From assembly GCA_002633025.1 (NCBI GenBank), contig NMRB01002317.1, forward strand, positions 8,498-72,497: a stretch of DNA of 64,000 nucleotides, written 5' to 3'. The translations under genes and the position numbers were made by a program. The notes beneath the pieces were generated by a model that saw nothing but the letters and a program-made list of their open reading frames with translations, was not told where the DNA came from and did not search any database. Shown piece after piece: positions 1 to 10,239 of the stretch (position 1 is its first letter; each line of letters opens with the position of its first letter). This DNA comes from Notospermus geniculatus. Taxonomy: Eukaryota; Nemertea; Pilidiophora; Heteronemertea; Lineidae.

Positions 1-231
1 AAAAAAAATCACTGGTCTGCCAAAAATAGGGGGGCGTACGCCCCCCACGCCCCCCCCCCCCCTGGATCCGACCCTGTGAGCTGTGATTGGCTGGGCTGAT
101 TACGATGAAATAAACGTAATTTTTTTTATGTACGAAGACCCTTTATCAGGAGGCAGGGAAACCTAGATTTTCAGGTTGCTTGGTTTGATTTTTTTTTCTA
201 TTTCGATTTATATTTTGTCTCTGTTTCTTAG
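1..231. other. Upstream intron of CLCA gene
   Basis: No coding signal. It contains a short perfect palindrome at 29-46 (GGGGGGCGTACGCCCCCC) inside a C-rich run, then AT-rich sequence. It ends in a pyrimidine tract and TTAG (228-231), which reads as the splice acceptor of the first CLCA exon in the window. Confidence 0.5.
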
Positions 232-348
232 GGTGCACCTATCACGATGATGCAACAAGCAGCAAACAATCTCGTCTCCAACATTATTCGTGATGGAAGT
301 TTTATTGGCATAGTTTATTTCTCAAGTGGTGCTACAACAAAAGCACTT
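232..348 (+). CDS. CLCA-family exon, von Willebrand A domain (first part)
   Basis: CLCA proteins are secreted or membrane-shed self-cleaving metalloproteases with a von Willebrand A (VWA) domain that modulates calcium-activated chloride conductance. Reading from the acceptor at 230-231 in frame 1 gives GAPITMMQQAANNL, then a stretch ending GSFIGIVYFSSGATTKAL. This matches the VWA segment after the metal-binding DxSxS loop in CLCA proteins (the loop itself would lie before this window). The frame runs into TGA just after 348, where an inverted-repeat insertion begins, and CLCA-like sequence resumes near 588. Family call by pattern recognition, not by search. Confidence 0.6.
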
Positions 349-587
349 GATACTTGATACTTAGTGTGATCCTAACACCAAACACTAGCTCTGACCGACC
401 AGTAATCACACCTGGATTAAGTGTGATCTCGCGATCACCCCTTGATCCTCTCGGCAGGTCATAGCTGGTGTGATCTAGGGTGTTAGGTGTCAGGATCAGG
501 TGTTGGTGTGATCTTAACACTGGCTGTGACCTCACCCAATGTCCTCCCGTAAAAACCCATATTAAAGTTGTTGGCTGAACACTAACC
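349..587. repeat. Inverted-repeat insertion inside the VWA coding region
   Basis: About 240 bp that splits the VWA exon. It is rich in the motif GTGTGATC and its complement (near 363, 421, 469, 506), with GATCCTAACACC at 369 facing GGTGTTAGG at 479 and GGTGTTGGTGTGATC at 501. It looks like a MITE or hairpin-type insertion rather than a spliced intron, because no clear donor follows 348. Confidence 0.4.
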
Positions 588-1029
588 ACCATTCACCCCG
601 TTGCCACCTTGGATCATCACCAGGAAGCTATGTCTCTCACCGTAGAAACCTGTTATGATTTCGTCCCGGGTGAGGCCTGCTTTACACTGGAGACACACCG
701 TTTTCCAACTTCAGCTTCTAAAGTCGTACAGGGATGAAAAATGGGCCAAGGGAGCAAGTGTCGTCCTCATGACAGATGGCAAGAACAACCAAAACCCAGA
801 CCCACTGACCGTCATCCCTGAAGCCAAGAAGTACGGCATCACCTTCCACACTATCGCGTATAGTAATACAGCAGATAAGAACCTGGAAAAAATTGCGAAG
901 GAAACCGGCGGCAAATCGTACTTTTCTACTAGAAGTGCGACTTCTGCATCTCTCTTCAATTCACTGTCAGCTATTGCTGCGGAGGATCAGGGCGGCGGAG
1001 CGAACACCAAAAGTAGCTCTGTATTTACG
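588..1029 (+). pseudogene. CLCA-family exon, VWA domain (second part), frame broken near 660-700
   Basis: From about 588 one frame gives a CLCA-like stretch (TIHPVATLDHHQEAMSLTVE). Near 660-700 the similarity moves to another frame, which reads HTVFQLQLLKSYRDEKWAKG, then SVVLMTDGKNNQNPDP and GITFHTIAYSNTADKNLEKI. VLMTDG is the classic third metal-site region of VWA domains, and the following ETGGKSYFS segment is also VWA/CLCA-like. The exon ends at ACG|GTGGGT (donor at 1030), in phase 0 with the next exon. The frame change means a pseudogene, a sequencing error or an unrecognised small intron. Confidence 0.6.
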
Positions 1030-1249
1030 GTGGGTAAGACTTTCCTTAACAGGTCCAATACGTTGTTGTATTGACGACCGGAAGTAGTGAAGCTGGGCAT
1101 GCGCAAGAGGTTGGGGAACTGATCTCGAGTGACCATCTCAAAATTCTTGATATAGTCCAATCTTATTCTTTTCGGGGGGAAGAGACCTTCAAGTTCTCAA
1201 TCTGTTAAGTTCCCTTTCAGATCCCAGTTTCAGAATAGGCTCGCCTCCG

Positions 1250-1960
1250 ATTCGTTAGCACACCGGTGTGAGCCATAGCGGTCATGTAGCGTCCATCGTC
1301 TGTCGTCCGCCGTCGTCCATTAGCAGTGAACGTTTCGTAACCGCTAGGGCTTTTGATCTGAAACTTGGTCCATAAATACCACTAAGTTAGATGACATATG
1401 GCACCAAGTTTCGGTCCAGAATCTATTTTTGGCTTGGCTACCAGGTTGCCAAAACAAAATGCTTCACCACAGATCCCTGTGAGCTGTCATGCATTCAGGG
1501 AGACTAGACAGACTATTCACTAGTCTCTCTGAATGCTGGGGCAGCTGACCGCCATCGACATTCCCCTCCCAGTCACCAAAAATATCAACAACCCAACTAA
1601 CGTTCAAGACTTCTGAATCATCTCCATATTTTTATCATACATGTAGGTGTATCTAATGAGGATACATAACGTACTTAACGGGTTTTTGATTTACCTTCTT
1701 TTCAAGCTCACAGACGGCAAAATTCAGAACTTTGCCATTTGGTGGCATATTTCGTAACCACTAATGGTACTGATCTGAAACTTGGAACATATATCGGGTG
1801 GGGCAGAAGAAACGATAACACTTTTCAAACTAGAATAATTCAAAAACTGTTGTACGTGTAACTTTGAAATTTTACAGGTAGTAAGATAAGGATGTTTGAC
1901 AACTTCACCGCAAATTGCAGGTCCATAGCCTAACAAGAGCGACGCAGAGCGTGGCATATG
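1250..1960. repeat. Two fragments of an AGCTCACC-type dispersed repeat
   Basis: Segments near 1258-1450 and 1690-1810 share CGTTTCGTAACCGCT followed by GATCTGAAACTTGG with the repeat at 50250-50880. The first carries a run of GTCGTCCGTC-like triplets. This is a dispersed, non-coding repeat family whose mobility class I cannot assign. Confidence 0.5.
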
Positions 1961-1990
1961 CCCCCGACTGGTATGTTGTTTTTGGGCGAA

Positions 1991-2424
1991 GTAATCTGAA
2001 ACTCGATTTCAAGATGGCCACCATAGCCGCCATCTTGGATGGGCGGCAGAGCTGGTCATCGAAAGGAACCTTCCCCTCATAGATGCAAACCCTCACAAAA
2101 AAATTCAGGTTGATTGTGCAAAGCGTTCTCAAGGAAACCGATTTCACGCTGGCCACCATAGCCGCCATCTTGGATGGGCGGCGGAGCTGGTCATCGAAAG
2201 GAACCGTCCCCTCATAGAGACCAACCCTCACAAAAAAAGTTCAGGTTGATCGGTCAAAGCGTTCTGAAGTTAACTGACGGAAACCGATTTCACGCTGGCC
2301 ATCATAGCTGCCATCTTGGATGGGCGGCGGAGCTGGTCATTGAAAGGAACCGTCCCCTCATAGAGACCAACCCTCACCAAAAAATTCAGGTTGATCGGTC
2401 AAAGCGTTCTCAAGGTAATTGACG
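1991..2424 (+). repeat. Three tandem ~145-bp minisatellite units
   Basis: Units start at 1991, 2135 and 2278, each opening with AACCGATTTCACGCTGGCC or a close variant. They continue through GCCGCCATCTTGGATGGGCGG and a conserved AACCNTCCCCTCATAGA segment. The third stops near 2424. Short ORFs here simply follow the repeat and are not genes. Confidence 0.75.
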
Positions 2425-2688
2425 GAAACCAAATGTTAACGGACATCGACACCGACACCGACGCACGCGCACGACATAATGCCCCCGACTTTTTCGGAAG
2501 TCGGGGGCATAAAAATTGTGAAAACTACGACATTTTGAAAATTTCAGGTCAAGACCAGAAATGCCGGTCTGAGAAGTAACATCAGACCCACCTCAGTTCA
2601 CATGAAACATGAACAATGGACAATATGCGTCCAGCACTATCTGGAGGAGGCAACTCCTCACTTTATAAGGAAGGGTGAGTGACCACCA

Positions 2689-2832
2689 TAGTTACCGGAC
2701 TTGAATCCTATGGATTACACCATGTGGAACAGAGTCTCGGAAAAGGTTTATGAAGGGCGGACGAAACCATTCACGGAAAATGAACTGAAGGAGAGAATTC
2801 GGGCGAAATGGGCAGAAATAAGCTTGACAAAG
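2689..2832 (+). pseudogene. mariner transposase C-terminal remnant
   Basis: Translation from about 2689 reads PDLNPMDYTMWNRVSEKVYE and then a helix-like tail ending RAKWAEISLTK. PDLNPMDY is the third catalytic aspartate region of mariner transposases. Only the C-terminal fifth of a transposase is present. Similar 70-bp stretches at 2515-2583 and 2843-2916 bracket it (both contain TCAAGACCAGAAATGCCGGT), so this is a decayed, rearranged copy. Confidence 0.7.
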
Positions 2833-2916
2833 TCCGCTTTTTCAAAACTGTCGAAATTATGACATTTTGAACATTTTCGGTCAAGACCAGAAATGCCGGT
2901 CTGAGAAGTTACATCA

Positions 2917-3022
2917 GTGTGTCCACCGTCTTGCTCGATGACGGCACGCAAGCGCTTTTTCCAGCCGGAAATTGAATTTCTTATTTCTTCTAAGCTTAAT
3001 TCTGCCCATTTCCCCCGAATTC
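2917..3022 (-). pseudogene. Second mariner transposase C-terminal remnant, inverted
   Basis: The minus strand reads ERIRGKWAELSLEEIRNSIS, then GWKKRLRAVIEQDGGHTDV, the last 40 or so residues of a mariner transposase. It overlaps in content with the + strand remnant at 2689-2832 (RAKWAEISL against RGKWAELSL), so two partial copies lie tail to tail, forming an inverted repeat. Confidence 0.65.
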
Positions 3023-3238
3023 TCTCTGCTGTAACTCAGGAACGACTTGACCCAAAGCGCTCCAATTGGCTATGTGGTCCCCTGCAGATGAACTTTATGT
3101 GCATGTGTTCCGGCCCGATCGGACATCCAGTATGGCCGCCAGGTGGCATAACCCCAAAATCAACAAAGTCCTACCTGGGAATGACTTGACCGAGATTGCT
3201 CATAACTGATATGTACCTCCCTCTGTCATTTGACTATA

Positions 3239-3739
3239 GCCACTTTTACACTACGCAGAATTTTGGCCCGGATGAACCGTGCCGTGCTCGACCCGGGCCA
3301 GGCCCGCCTCAGAAAGAGCATTTTACCCCATTTACACTGCACCATGAAAACCGTGCCAATATCTGAATCGCCGGCTCTCCTTTCTGTGGAGGTAGGAAAT
3401 CTCCGTCATTTTCAATATGGCTACGCCCATGATCATTCGCGGCAATGACGTATTGAGTTCAAGGCCGATAAATGAGCATGCGCACTTCACTAAAGGCGAG
3501 TCATTCAAGTGGGCCGAGCCCAGTAGCGTGTTTACACTGTGCAGTTTTCCAGCGGAACCGTGCTCGACCCGGGCCGTCCGGGTCGAACCCACCTCCTGTT
3601 GGGGGGTTCGGCCCGGATGAAAGTAGCGCCGTGCCGAGCCCAGTTGTGCCGTGCCAACCGATTTACACTATTACCTTATTTGCCGCGCCGTGCTCGACCC
3701 GGGTCGAGCACGGTTGAAAACACGTAGTGTAAAAGAGGC
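3239..3739. mobile_element. MITE copy 1 (CG-rich, TIR GCCACTTTTACACTACG)
   Basis: About 501 bp bounded by GCCACTTTTACACTACG and its near inverse CGTAGTGTAAAAGAGGC. Flanks CTATA (3234-3238) and CTATT (3740-3744) look like an aged 5-bp target duplication. The interior is full of CCGTGCTCGACCCGGG and its complement. Short ORFs are artefacts of the GC-rich repeat. Confidence 0.75.
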
Positions 3740-3971
3740 CTATTATGTCCAACCCGGTGAGCACATGGTCCATGGACCATTTCATTTAAAATTTGTTCTT
3801 CTGGCACATTCACCAAGGTGAGCACAATGTTCCATGGACCATTTCATTCTCTTTATATGATAGTTTGTAAACGTTCTTCAAAGTTCCCTGCTTCTGCGGC
3901 AATTTGCTGTAAAATTATGTCCGTTCGCATGTGGTCAATGCATTTCGATGATTTTTTGAATGCTTTCATAA

Positions 3972-4461
3972 GCCACTTTTACACTACGCAGAATTTTGGC
4001 CCGGATGAACCGTGCCGTGCTCGACCCGGACCAGGCCCGCCTCAGAAAGAGCATTTTACCCCATTTACACTGCACCATGAAAACCGCGCCAATATCTGAA
4101 TCGCCGGCTCTCCTTTCTGTGGAGGTACGAAATCTCCGTCATTTTCAAAATGGCTGCGCCCATGATCATTCGCGGCAATGACGTATTGAGTTCAAGGCCG
4201 ATAAATGAGCATGCGCATTCACTAAAGGCGAGTCATTCAAGTGGGCCGAGCCCAGTAGGGTGTTTACACTGTGCAGTTTTGAGCGGAACCGTGCTCGACC
4301 CGAGTCGAACCCACCTCCTGTTGGGGGGTTCGGCCCGGATGAAAGTAGCACCGTGCCGAGCCCAGTTGTGCCGTGCCAACCCATTTACACTATCAGCTTT
4401 TTTGCCGCGCCGTGCTCGACCCGGGTCGAGCACGGTTGAAAACACGTAGTGTAAAAGAGGC
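3972..4461. mobile_element. MITE copy 2 of the same family, perfect 5-bp target duplication
   Basis: A 490-bp near-copy of the 3239-3739 element in the same orientation, 232 bp downstream. The flanks are CATAA at 3967-3971 and CATAA at 4462-4466, which fixes both ends. The exact 5-bp duplication shows insertion independent of copy 1 rather than a segmental duplication. Confidence 0.8.
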
Positions 4462-4506
4462 CATAAACGCGTTGATGTGTCGACTTCTTGTGTATTATTT
4501 TCGCAG

Positions 4507-4743
4507 GTAACAAACTTGGCTAAGCTGGTTACACCCACGCAGGCCTTTAAGGGTAAATTTGCGATCGACATAACCATTGGTGGAGAAACTGCTGTGTCCT
4601 TCAACTATATGACGAAGTCCGCCGTGGTGGAGGTTCGCCTTGAAGCTCCTGACGGATCAGCCATTACCAAGACAGACACCAGCTCGTACCAAGACGACCG
4701 TACCAATCAGATCATTCGTATTTACATACAAGGGATTGCGCAG
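4507..4743 (+). CDS. CLCA-family exon after the VWA domain
   Basis: 79 codons, phase 0 at both ends. Acceptor ATTTTCGCAG (4497-4506), donor CAG|GTTTGT (4744). It encodes VTNLAKLVTPTQAFKGKFAI, then a beta-sandwich-like stretch with FNYMTKSAVVEVRLEAPDGS and a final IIRIYIQGIAQ. This fits the region after the VWA domain in CLCA proteins, where a typical sequence ends with a glycine-valine-alanine-type turn before a GxWxY motif. That motif is supplied by the next exon at 12342. The frame is clean, unlike the VWA exon upstream. Confidence 0.7.
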
Positions 4744-5117
4744 GTTTGTCCTAATAAATGATGCCCCATTTTGTCATTTACAAAAAAACGTGTGTTTCTC
4801 CTGTTTTCGATAAGGTCCAGTCGATCAGGGCATATTAGGGAGGTTTAGGAATCAAACGATAAACATAAACTTACGAGAACGTTTTCATAGTACACATTTA
4901 CCAGATTTTATATTGCATTTTCGGTACAAAAATAACGTTGTCATTAACGTGTACGTTTATCGCCTGATTTCTAAACCTCACTATTACTAGTTTCCAAGGA
5001 ACTGTGCGTGGTATGGAGCCATTTAAAGCGCCACTCTATTCATTACGGGTTTCTATGTTGTAGCGTCGGTGGCGGCCGATAACCTTTGACCTTTAGGCAA
5101 CCTCGCTTATACATACA

Positions 5118-5265
5118 GGGCCGTATGCACCAAGCGAAGATTATCTGGAACTCGGGCTGAGCCACAACTTTTCCATTGTCACATCATGCCCTGGCAAACC
5201 TGAACAATGGAAAAGTTGCGGCTCAACCTGAGTTCAAGATAATCTTCATTTGGTGCATACGGCCC
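5118..5265. mobile_element. Palindromic MITE (GGGCCGTATGCACC)
   Basis: 148-bp hairpin. GGGCCGTATGCACC at the left faces GGTGCATACGGCCC at the right. Arms extend about 65 bp with few mismatches (for example AACTTTTCCATTGT against ACAATGGAAAAGTT). No ORF. Confidence 0.75.
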
Positions 5266-5298
5266 ACAGATTCCAGATGTGATAATGTACTCGTTATA

Positions 5299-6040
5299 CA
5301 GGGTGTATAAAAAAAATGCAACAGTTGGTATTTTCCCACAAATATCTATAAAACTAGGATGGATATGACAAATCTACATAGGTTATATTAATCCTGTGGA
5401 TCTTAGCTTCAAATTGATACCATTGGCGCCTGAATAGAGTTCCGCAAGGCTGATCAGGCACTGTTTAAACGTAATGGCTTGTAATCCAATTTGTTGCAGG
5501 GTTGGGATTTTCCTGTAGCGGTGAGAAGAGCAAAGTTTGCCAAAACATTTATTTTCAACCATAATCGGGCCATGAGAACTTGGCCATGACTGAAACCAAG
5601 TGGGGAAGCACAAAGTACCATAAAACATTACGTTTACATCTGTTGTTTTACTTTGCTGAGACCAACATCAAAGATGTTACTTTGTTGACACAGAATAAGT
5701 TATGTTTTTTTATCTGTTTATTTGCCTTTGAATTCTTTATTGGAAGAGTGACAGCAGTTAGGCTACCATCTGGGCATTGTCTGTGAATGTTATGCAATGA
5801 ATAAGGCACAGAGTGTCAATAACAACAGGAATCCTCGCCCTGCAACAAATGCAATTTTAGGTCATTTTGTTTAAACAGTGCTAGATCAGTCATGCGTAAC
5901 GGTATTCCAACATGACTGGTGTCATTTTGAAGCTAAGATCCATACGCATAGATGACCTACTCAGATTTGCAATATCTGTCCTAGATTTTTAAATATTTAG
6001 GAAAATATCAACTGTTGCGTTTTTTTTTTCATACACCCTG
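5299..6040. mobile_element. mariner-type non-autonomous element with TA flanks
   Basis: TIR CAGGGTGTATAAAAAAAATG at 5299 and the matching CATACACCCTG at 6030-6040, with TA on both outer sides (5297-5298, 6041-6042). Subterminal arms also pair (AGCTTCAAATTGATACC near 5406 against GGTGTCATTTTGAAGCT near 5919). 742 bp, no transposase seen. TA plus CAGGGTG-type ends are typical of Tc1/mariner. Confidence 0.75.
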
Positions 6041-6304
6041 TAGAGCAGCGCTAATGGGGAGCGTCATTTGGTCACATTTGGTCACTTATAGAGCAGATGT
6101 GACACCTGAGGCTCATTGTTCGAGAGATACGGTTCACCAAGCACGGCCAATCACACCTTGAATCGTCATGAATAATAGGTGGCATCTGTGTACTATCAGT
6201 TCAAACCCACGCGTATATTCTCGCGTGGTCTGCGTGATCGGTGTTCCCTATTTACGGTGGCGTGTAAACCAATGATCTGTGTATTCGGACGTTTTAGACT
6301 AGTT

Positions 6305-6580
6305 AAAAAATCAGAAAATGAATATGAAATAGAAATCGGGTTTCTAATGTGAAAGACATAGGGCCGTATTTTAGAACGTTCCTTAACATTAAGGTCCACC
6401 TTAAATCTATTGTTCTCGATGGTTTTACAATAGACCTAAGGTGGACCTTAACGTTAAGGAACGTTCTAAAATACGACCCACTGCTTCCTACCAGAATCGA
6501 ACCCACGGACCATCGCATAAGGTATCAATCGCCAGCACTAAGGGGCAGCACGCCTTAAACCACTACGCCAAATCCCCATC
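6305..6580 (-). repeat. tRNA-headed SINE-like copy, interrupted by a hairpin MITE
   Basis: On the minus strand a tRNA-like head has A-box-like TGGCGTAGTGG near 6573 and B box GGGTTCGATTCTGG near 6500. A short body then contains TTTCTATTTCATATTC (6319-6334). A 120-bp palindrome (6362-6481, arms around GGACCTTAANGTTAAGGAACG) separates head from body. The sister copy at 6705-6800 lacks that insertion, which proves the order of events. Confidence 0.55.
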
Positions 6581-6704
6581 TTCAAAAAAAGATGGTTCAA
6601 TGGCCCATGTTTAAATGAGGCGTCCATCAGTACCCTGCGAGTAGTCCAAACAATCTCCGACCCAAACACTTTTTATGTTATGCGAGGGGTCACAAATACT
6701 GGAG

Positions 6705-6800
6705 ATACAAGTAAAGAATATGAAATAGAAATCGAGTTTTTAATGTGAAATTGCTTCCTACCAGAATCGAACCCACGGACCCTAGGGTTTTCATACCCTA
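6705..6800 (-). repeat. Second copy of the same SINE-like unit, uninterrupted
   Basis: The minus strand carries the same B box GGGTTCGATTCTGG and the following TAGGAAGCA as the copy at 6305-6580. It then runs directly into TTTCACATTAAAAACTCGAT and TTTCTATTTCATATTC. The upstream part of the head (A box) is replaced by other sequence, so this is a 5'-truncated copy. Confidence 0.5.
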
Positions 6801-7269
6801 GGAATCGAATGGACTGATTACTTTTGATCAGAGATGTTGGGGTCATGGTGATATCGATATCACAAATTTGATATTTTGAGATAACTTGCCATATTGTCAA
6901 CTGAGCAACATTAAACAAGTCTTAGTTCATGCCTGCTTATCCAAGGACTGGACTGTGTTAAAATTCTCAGCCTCACGTGTCCGGGTGATTGAAATATCAT
7001 GAGACTTTGATATATCAAACTTGATAATTTGAAATATCTCTGCCTGTGGTAGAGATAGAGTATTTGTATTTCATTTTTTCCGTCAGGGCCGAAGCTATAG
7101 CATTATTGGCCCTGGTAAGTACGGAGGAGGCCATCACAAGCTACTCATGTTCCTCACTTGGATGGGGTCTTTTACTTGCCCTTGCAAAGACACAAGGTAC
7201 AAGGCACCACGGCTTACTGTCCCATGCGACGGACGTGAAGAGCCGGGAATGAAATCCATACTAAGGTCA

Positions 7270-7500
7270 TTGATGATGCCCATTTCGATTGTGCAGCGAC
7301 CTCGATGATCAGAGGTCAAGGTCAAGGTCAAACTTGATAACTTGATATATCAGTGCCTGTGGTAGATGCAGAGACATGGTATCACCCATACTTAGGTTAT
7401 TGATGATGCCCATTTCGATTATGCAACGACCTCGATGATCAGAGGTCAAGGTCAAGGTCAAACTTGATAATTTGAAATAGCTCTGCCTGTGGTAGAGGTA
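7270..7500 (+). repeat. Tandem pair of ~125-bp repeats with AGGTCAAGGTCA
   Basis: Two units each contain GATGATGCCCATTTCGATT, then ACCTCGATGATCAGAGGTCA and AGGTCAAGGTCAAACTTGAT. A third, diverged copy in the same orientation lies at 9040-9115. Non-coding. Confidence 0.7.
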
Positions 7501-7504
7501 CATG

Positions 7505-7690
7505 TAGAGGCATCAGGGGTAGAGGTACATGTTTCGAAGGTCCACTAGTCCGAAGGTTCAGTAGTCCGAAAATTAAGGTTCACTGGTCCGAAGGTTCACT
7601 AGTCCGAAGGTTCACTTAGCCGAAGGTTCAGTAGTCCGAAGGTTCACTAGTCCGAAGGTCCACTAGTCCGAAGGTTGACTAGTCCATTGG
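7505..7690. repeat. ACTAGTCCGAAGGTTC minisatellite, array 1
   Basis: About ten head-to-tail units of 15-16 bp with consensus GGTTCACTAGTCCGAA and point variants. The same repeat occurs in opposite orientation at 8880-9007. Confidence 0.8.
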
Positions 7691-8136
7691 ATGGGTTCTG
7701 CAGCGGATGTGTTGTGAGCTAAAAGTGGATTAGGGTGGGATGGGGCGACCGGATGGGTCAGAATTAACTGGGAAAGTACAGGTGGATCATTATTAATATC
7801 AGCGCCTACTCCCTTGAGTAACTGTGGACATCCACTTTGCGGAGTGTCGGAGATATTTTCTAAATCTTTTTTTATATTCCTATCGGTTAAAGTAGATGGA
7901 CCACTGATTGATCTCTATTATTTGGATCCGACGTCGCAGACGTTCGATCCATATAAGGCTACGCTACTACGATGGTGTCGACTCACCGTCATTGTCTATG
8001 ATCGAGGCTTGTGATTGGTTGCGAGTGGGTTTCTCTTTGGCGCTAAAACTATTTCACGATTTCACGTTACGTGAAATGATCTAGGTCAGATCGGTGGCTC
8101 ATCTCCTTTAACAAAGGTCTGTATGTAATAGACGAT

Positions 8137-8358
8137 ATCACTCCAAAAGAGCGCAGCACCTGACGGGGTCAGCGTCATGAAGTCCCGCACGTCATTTCAT
8201 GTCTTGGGAGGTGAGACGGAAACAAAATCAGATTGTTTCACGACGTCATGATCGCTGAAACAACCGGATTTTTTTTCGAGTCACGTCACGCGTTCAGAAA
8301 TGATGTGCGGGACGTCGTGACGCTGACCCCGTCAGGTGCTGCGCTCTTTTGGAGTGAT
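8137..8358. mobile_element. MITE with ATCACTCCAAAAGAGCGCAG ends
   Basis: 222 bp. The left end ATCACTCCAAAAGAGCGCAG continues into CACCTGACGGGGTCAGCGTC. The right end is its exact inverse ending GGAGTGAT at 8358. TIRs are about 45 bp, and no ORF is present. Confidence 0.8.
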
Positions 8359-8437
8359 AGAGTCTATTCAGTCTCGTAGCTCTAGTCGGAGTCAGAGCCA
8401 GAAAGTACTAGTATCTTAAGGGCGAGCCATTGTTGTG

Positions 8438-8760
8438 AATTTTTGAAATGTGGTCAGGCGTTGTAAATAAAAGATGTCAAAATACCATAAAAGTACAAGT
8501 TGTATGACGGAAATGAAGGCAACTTCTCCAAGAAAATTGTACCTGTTTTTCATGTTTGGTGAATTTCTTTGTTATTGATTATGTAATGTAATTAAGCTGT
8601 AATTCTTGGGACTTGGCTCATTTTCTGTTTCTATAAAGCACAGTGAGTGATCACATTGGACCATAAAAACAGTCAACTGGAAGTGTCTTTATTGCTTTTC
8701 TCATAGGGGCCTCAATTCAAGCAATATGAAAATGTCAAACGATGGCTTGCCTTAACCTCG
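8438..8760 (+). repeat. Segment duplicated at 9360-9470 plus 9985-10220
   Basis: GGGCGAGCCATTGTTGTG through ATGGCTTGCCTT recurs about 0.9-1.5 kb downstream. In the second copy the repeat is split after GAAGGCA by about 515 bp of unrelated sequence. No coding potential is seen in either copy. Confidence 0.75.
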
Positions 8761-8879
8761 CTATTGAAATGGTCCAGAGACTAGTTGGGTGCAGTGTGCA
8801 AGAGTTAAAGGTACCAGTATTAAGAAAGGGGGCGATTTACAGGGTGGCCCGATAAAAATGTCCCAGTAAGACACCAGGG

Positions 8880-9007
8880 GACCTTCGGACTAGTGCACCT
8901 TCGGACTAGTGAACCTTCGGACTACTGAACCTTCGGACTAGTGGACCTTCGGACTAGTGAACCTTCGGACTAGTGGACCTTCGGACCAGTGAACCTTCGG
9001 ACTAGTG
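8880..9007. repeat. ACTAGTCCGAAGGTTC minisatellite, array 2 (inverted)
   Basis: About eight units of GAACCTTCGGACTAGT, the reverse complement of the array at 7505-7690. The two arrays therefore face each other across about 1.2 kb. Confidence 0.8.
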
Positions 9008-9359
9008 AGATGTTCCCGAGGCATGATATCAGACATACTTAGGTTATTGAGAATGCCCATTTCGATTATGCAATGACCTTGATGATCAGATATCAAGGTC
9101 AAGGTCAAGGTCAATCACGGGATGAGTTATTGGCATGAGATCAAGTTCTATGGGCCTCATCGTAATCCTTCAATCATCGTATCCCAATCTATGTCAATGT
9201 ATTTGATCTCCATCAACGTATCTTGGTCTCTACCAGTGTATCGTTCATGTACCGGTAGAAGCACCTGTACATCATCGGGAACCATACGCCATTTACAATG
9301 TCATTGTTCTAGTTCGCGGGGATTCGCCCGTCTAAGTCGCCATAGTGTGACAGGGGCTT

Positions 9360-10220
9360 AAGGGCGAGCCATTGTTGTGCATTTTTGAAATGTGGTCAGG
9401 CGTTGTAAATAAAAGATGTCAAAACACCATAAAAGTAAAAGTTGTATGACGGTAATGAAGGCACCTCTGGGGTCTATAAGTCAAAAGGAATGGGCATCCT
9501 AGCTACGATAGAGGGCAGCACTCCGAAACTCGGTCCAATACAATGGACGGCTTTTGTGTGGGAAATTGATCAGGACCGAGTTGCCAGTTTAATTTCAATA
9601 GATTTCAATAGATTTAGCCACTGGTGACACCTATTGAACCAGTGAGCTAGGGTCAAAAGACTAGTAATCGGTACACTTTCCCAAGAAATGTTACATTTTG
9701 AAGATCAAACGACATGTGGATCATAAAGTTCGAGTTTTGTTCTACTTAGTCCACCCATTTTGATAGCAATATTTTCAACAGGTATAGAGTACTCGGCATT
9801 CCATGATTGCTGCAAGATTTTCCAAAACAGGGCGGCCATATTGGATTTGGATTTTACTTCCTGGTTGTCCTTTTTGTACTGAGCGTGTATGGTTCACATG
9901 AAGAGCATGTCACGACACCCTCGTCACCCCAAGTTCTATGTGTTTGTGACATTGTTGTCAAACCTTCAATGTGTCATTTACACGCTCCTTCTCCAAGAAA
10001 ATTGTACCGGTACCTGTTTTTCATGTTTGGCGAATTTCTTTGTTATTGATTATGTAATGTAATTAAGCTGTAATTCTTGGGACTTTGCTCATTTTCTGTT
10101 TCTATAAAGCACAGTGATCACATTGGACCATAAAAACAGTCAACTGGAGGTGTCTTTATTGCTTTTCTCATAGGGGCCTCAATTCAAGCAATATGAAAAT
10201 GTCAAACGATGGCTTGCCTT
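9360..10220 (+). repeat. Second copy of the 8438-8760 segment with a ~515-bp insertion
   Basis: 9360-9470 and 9985-10220 reproduce 8438-8760 with few substitutions. 9471-9984 is the inserted or replaced part. It has no recognisable gene and shares the ACTCCGAAACT/GGTCCAATACAATGG type of sequence with 15225-15330 (GATCAGGACCG context). Confidence 0.65.
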
Positions 10221-10239
10221 TAAGGAATGCCGGCCCTAG

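Noticed and set aside
3396-4449. Several overlapping ORFs of 60-123 codons rich in Arg, Pro, Ala
   Set aside because: They lie inside the two GC-rich MITE copies, appear in all frames and mirror the inverted ends.
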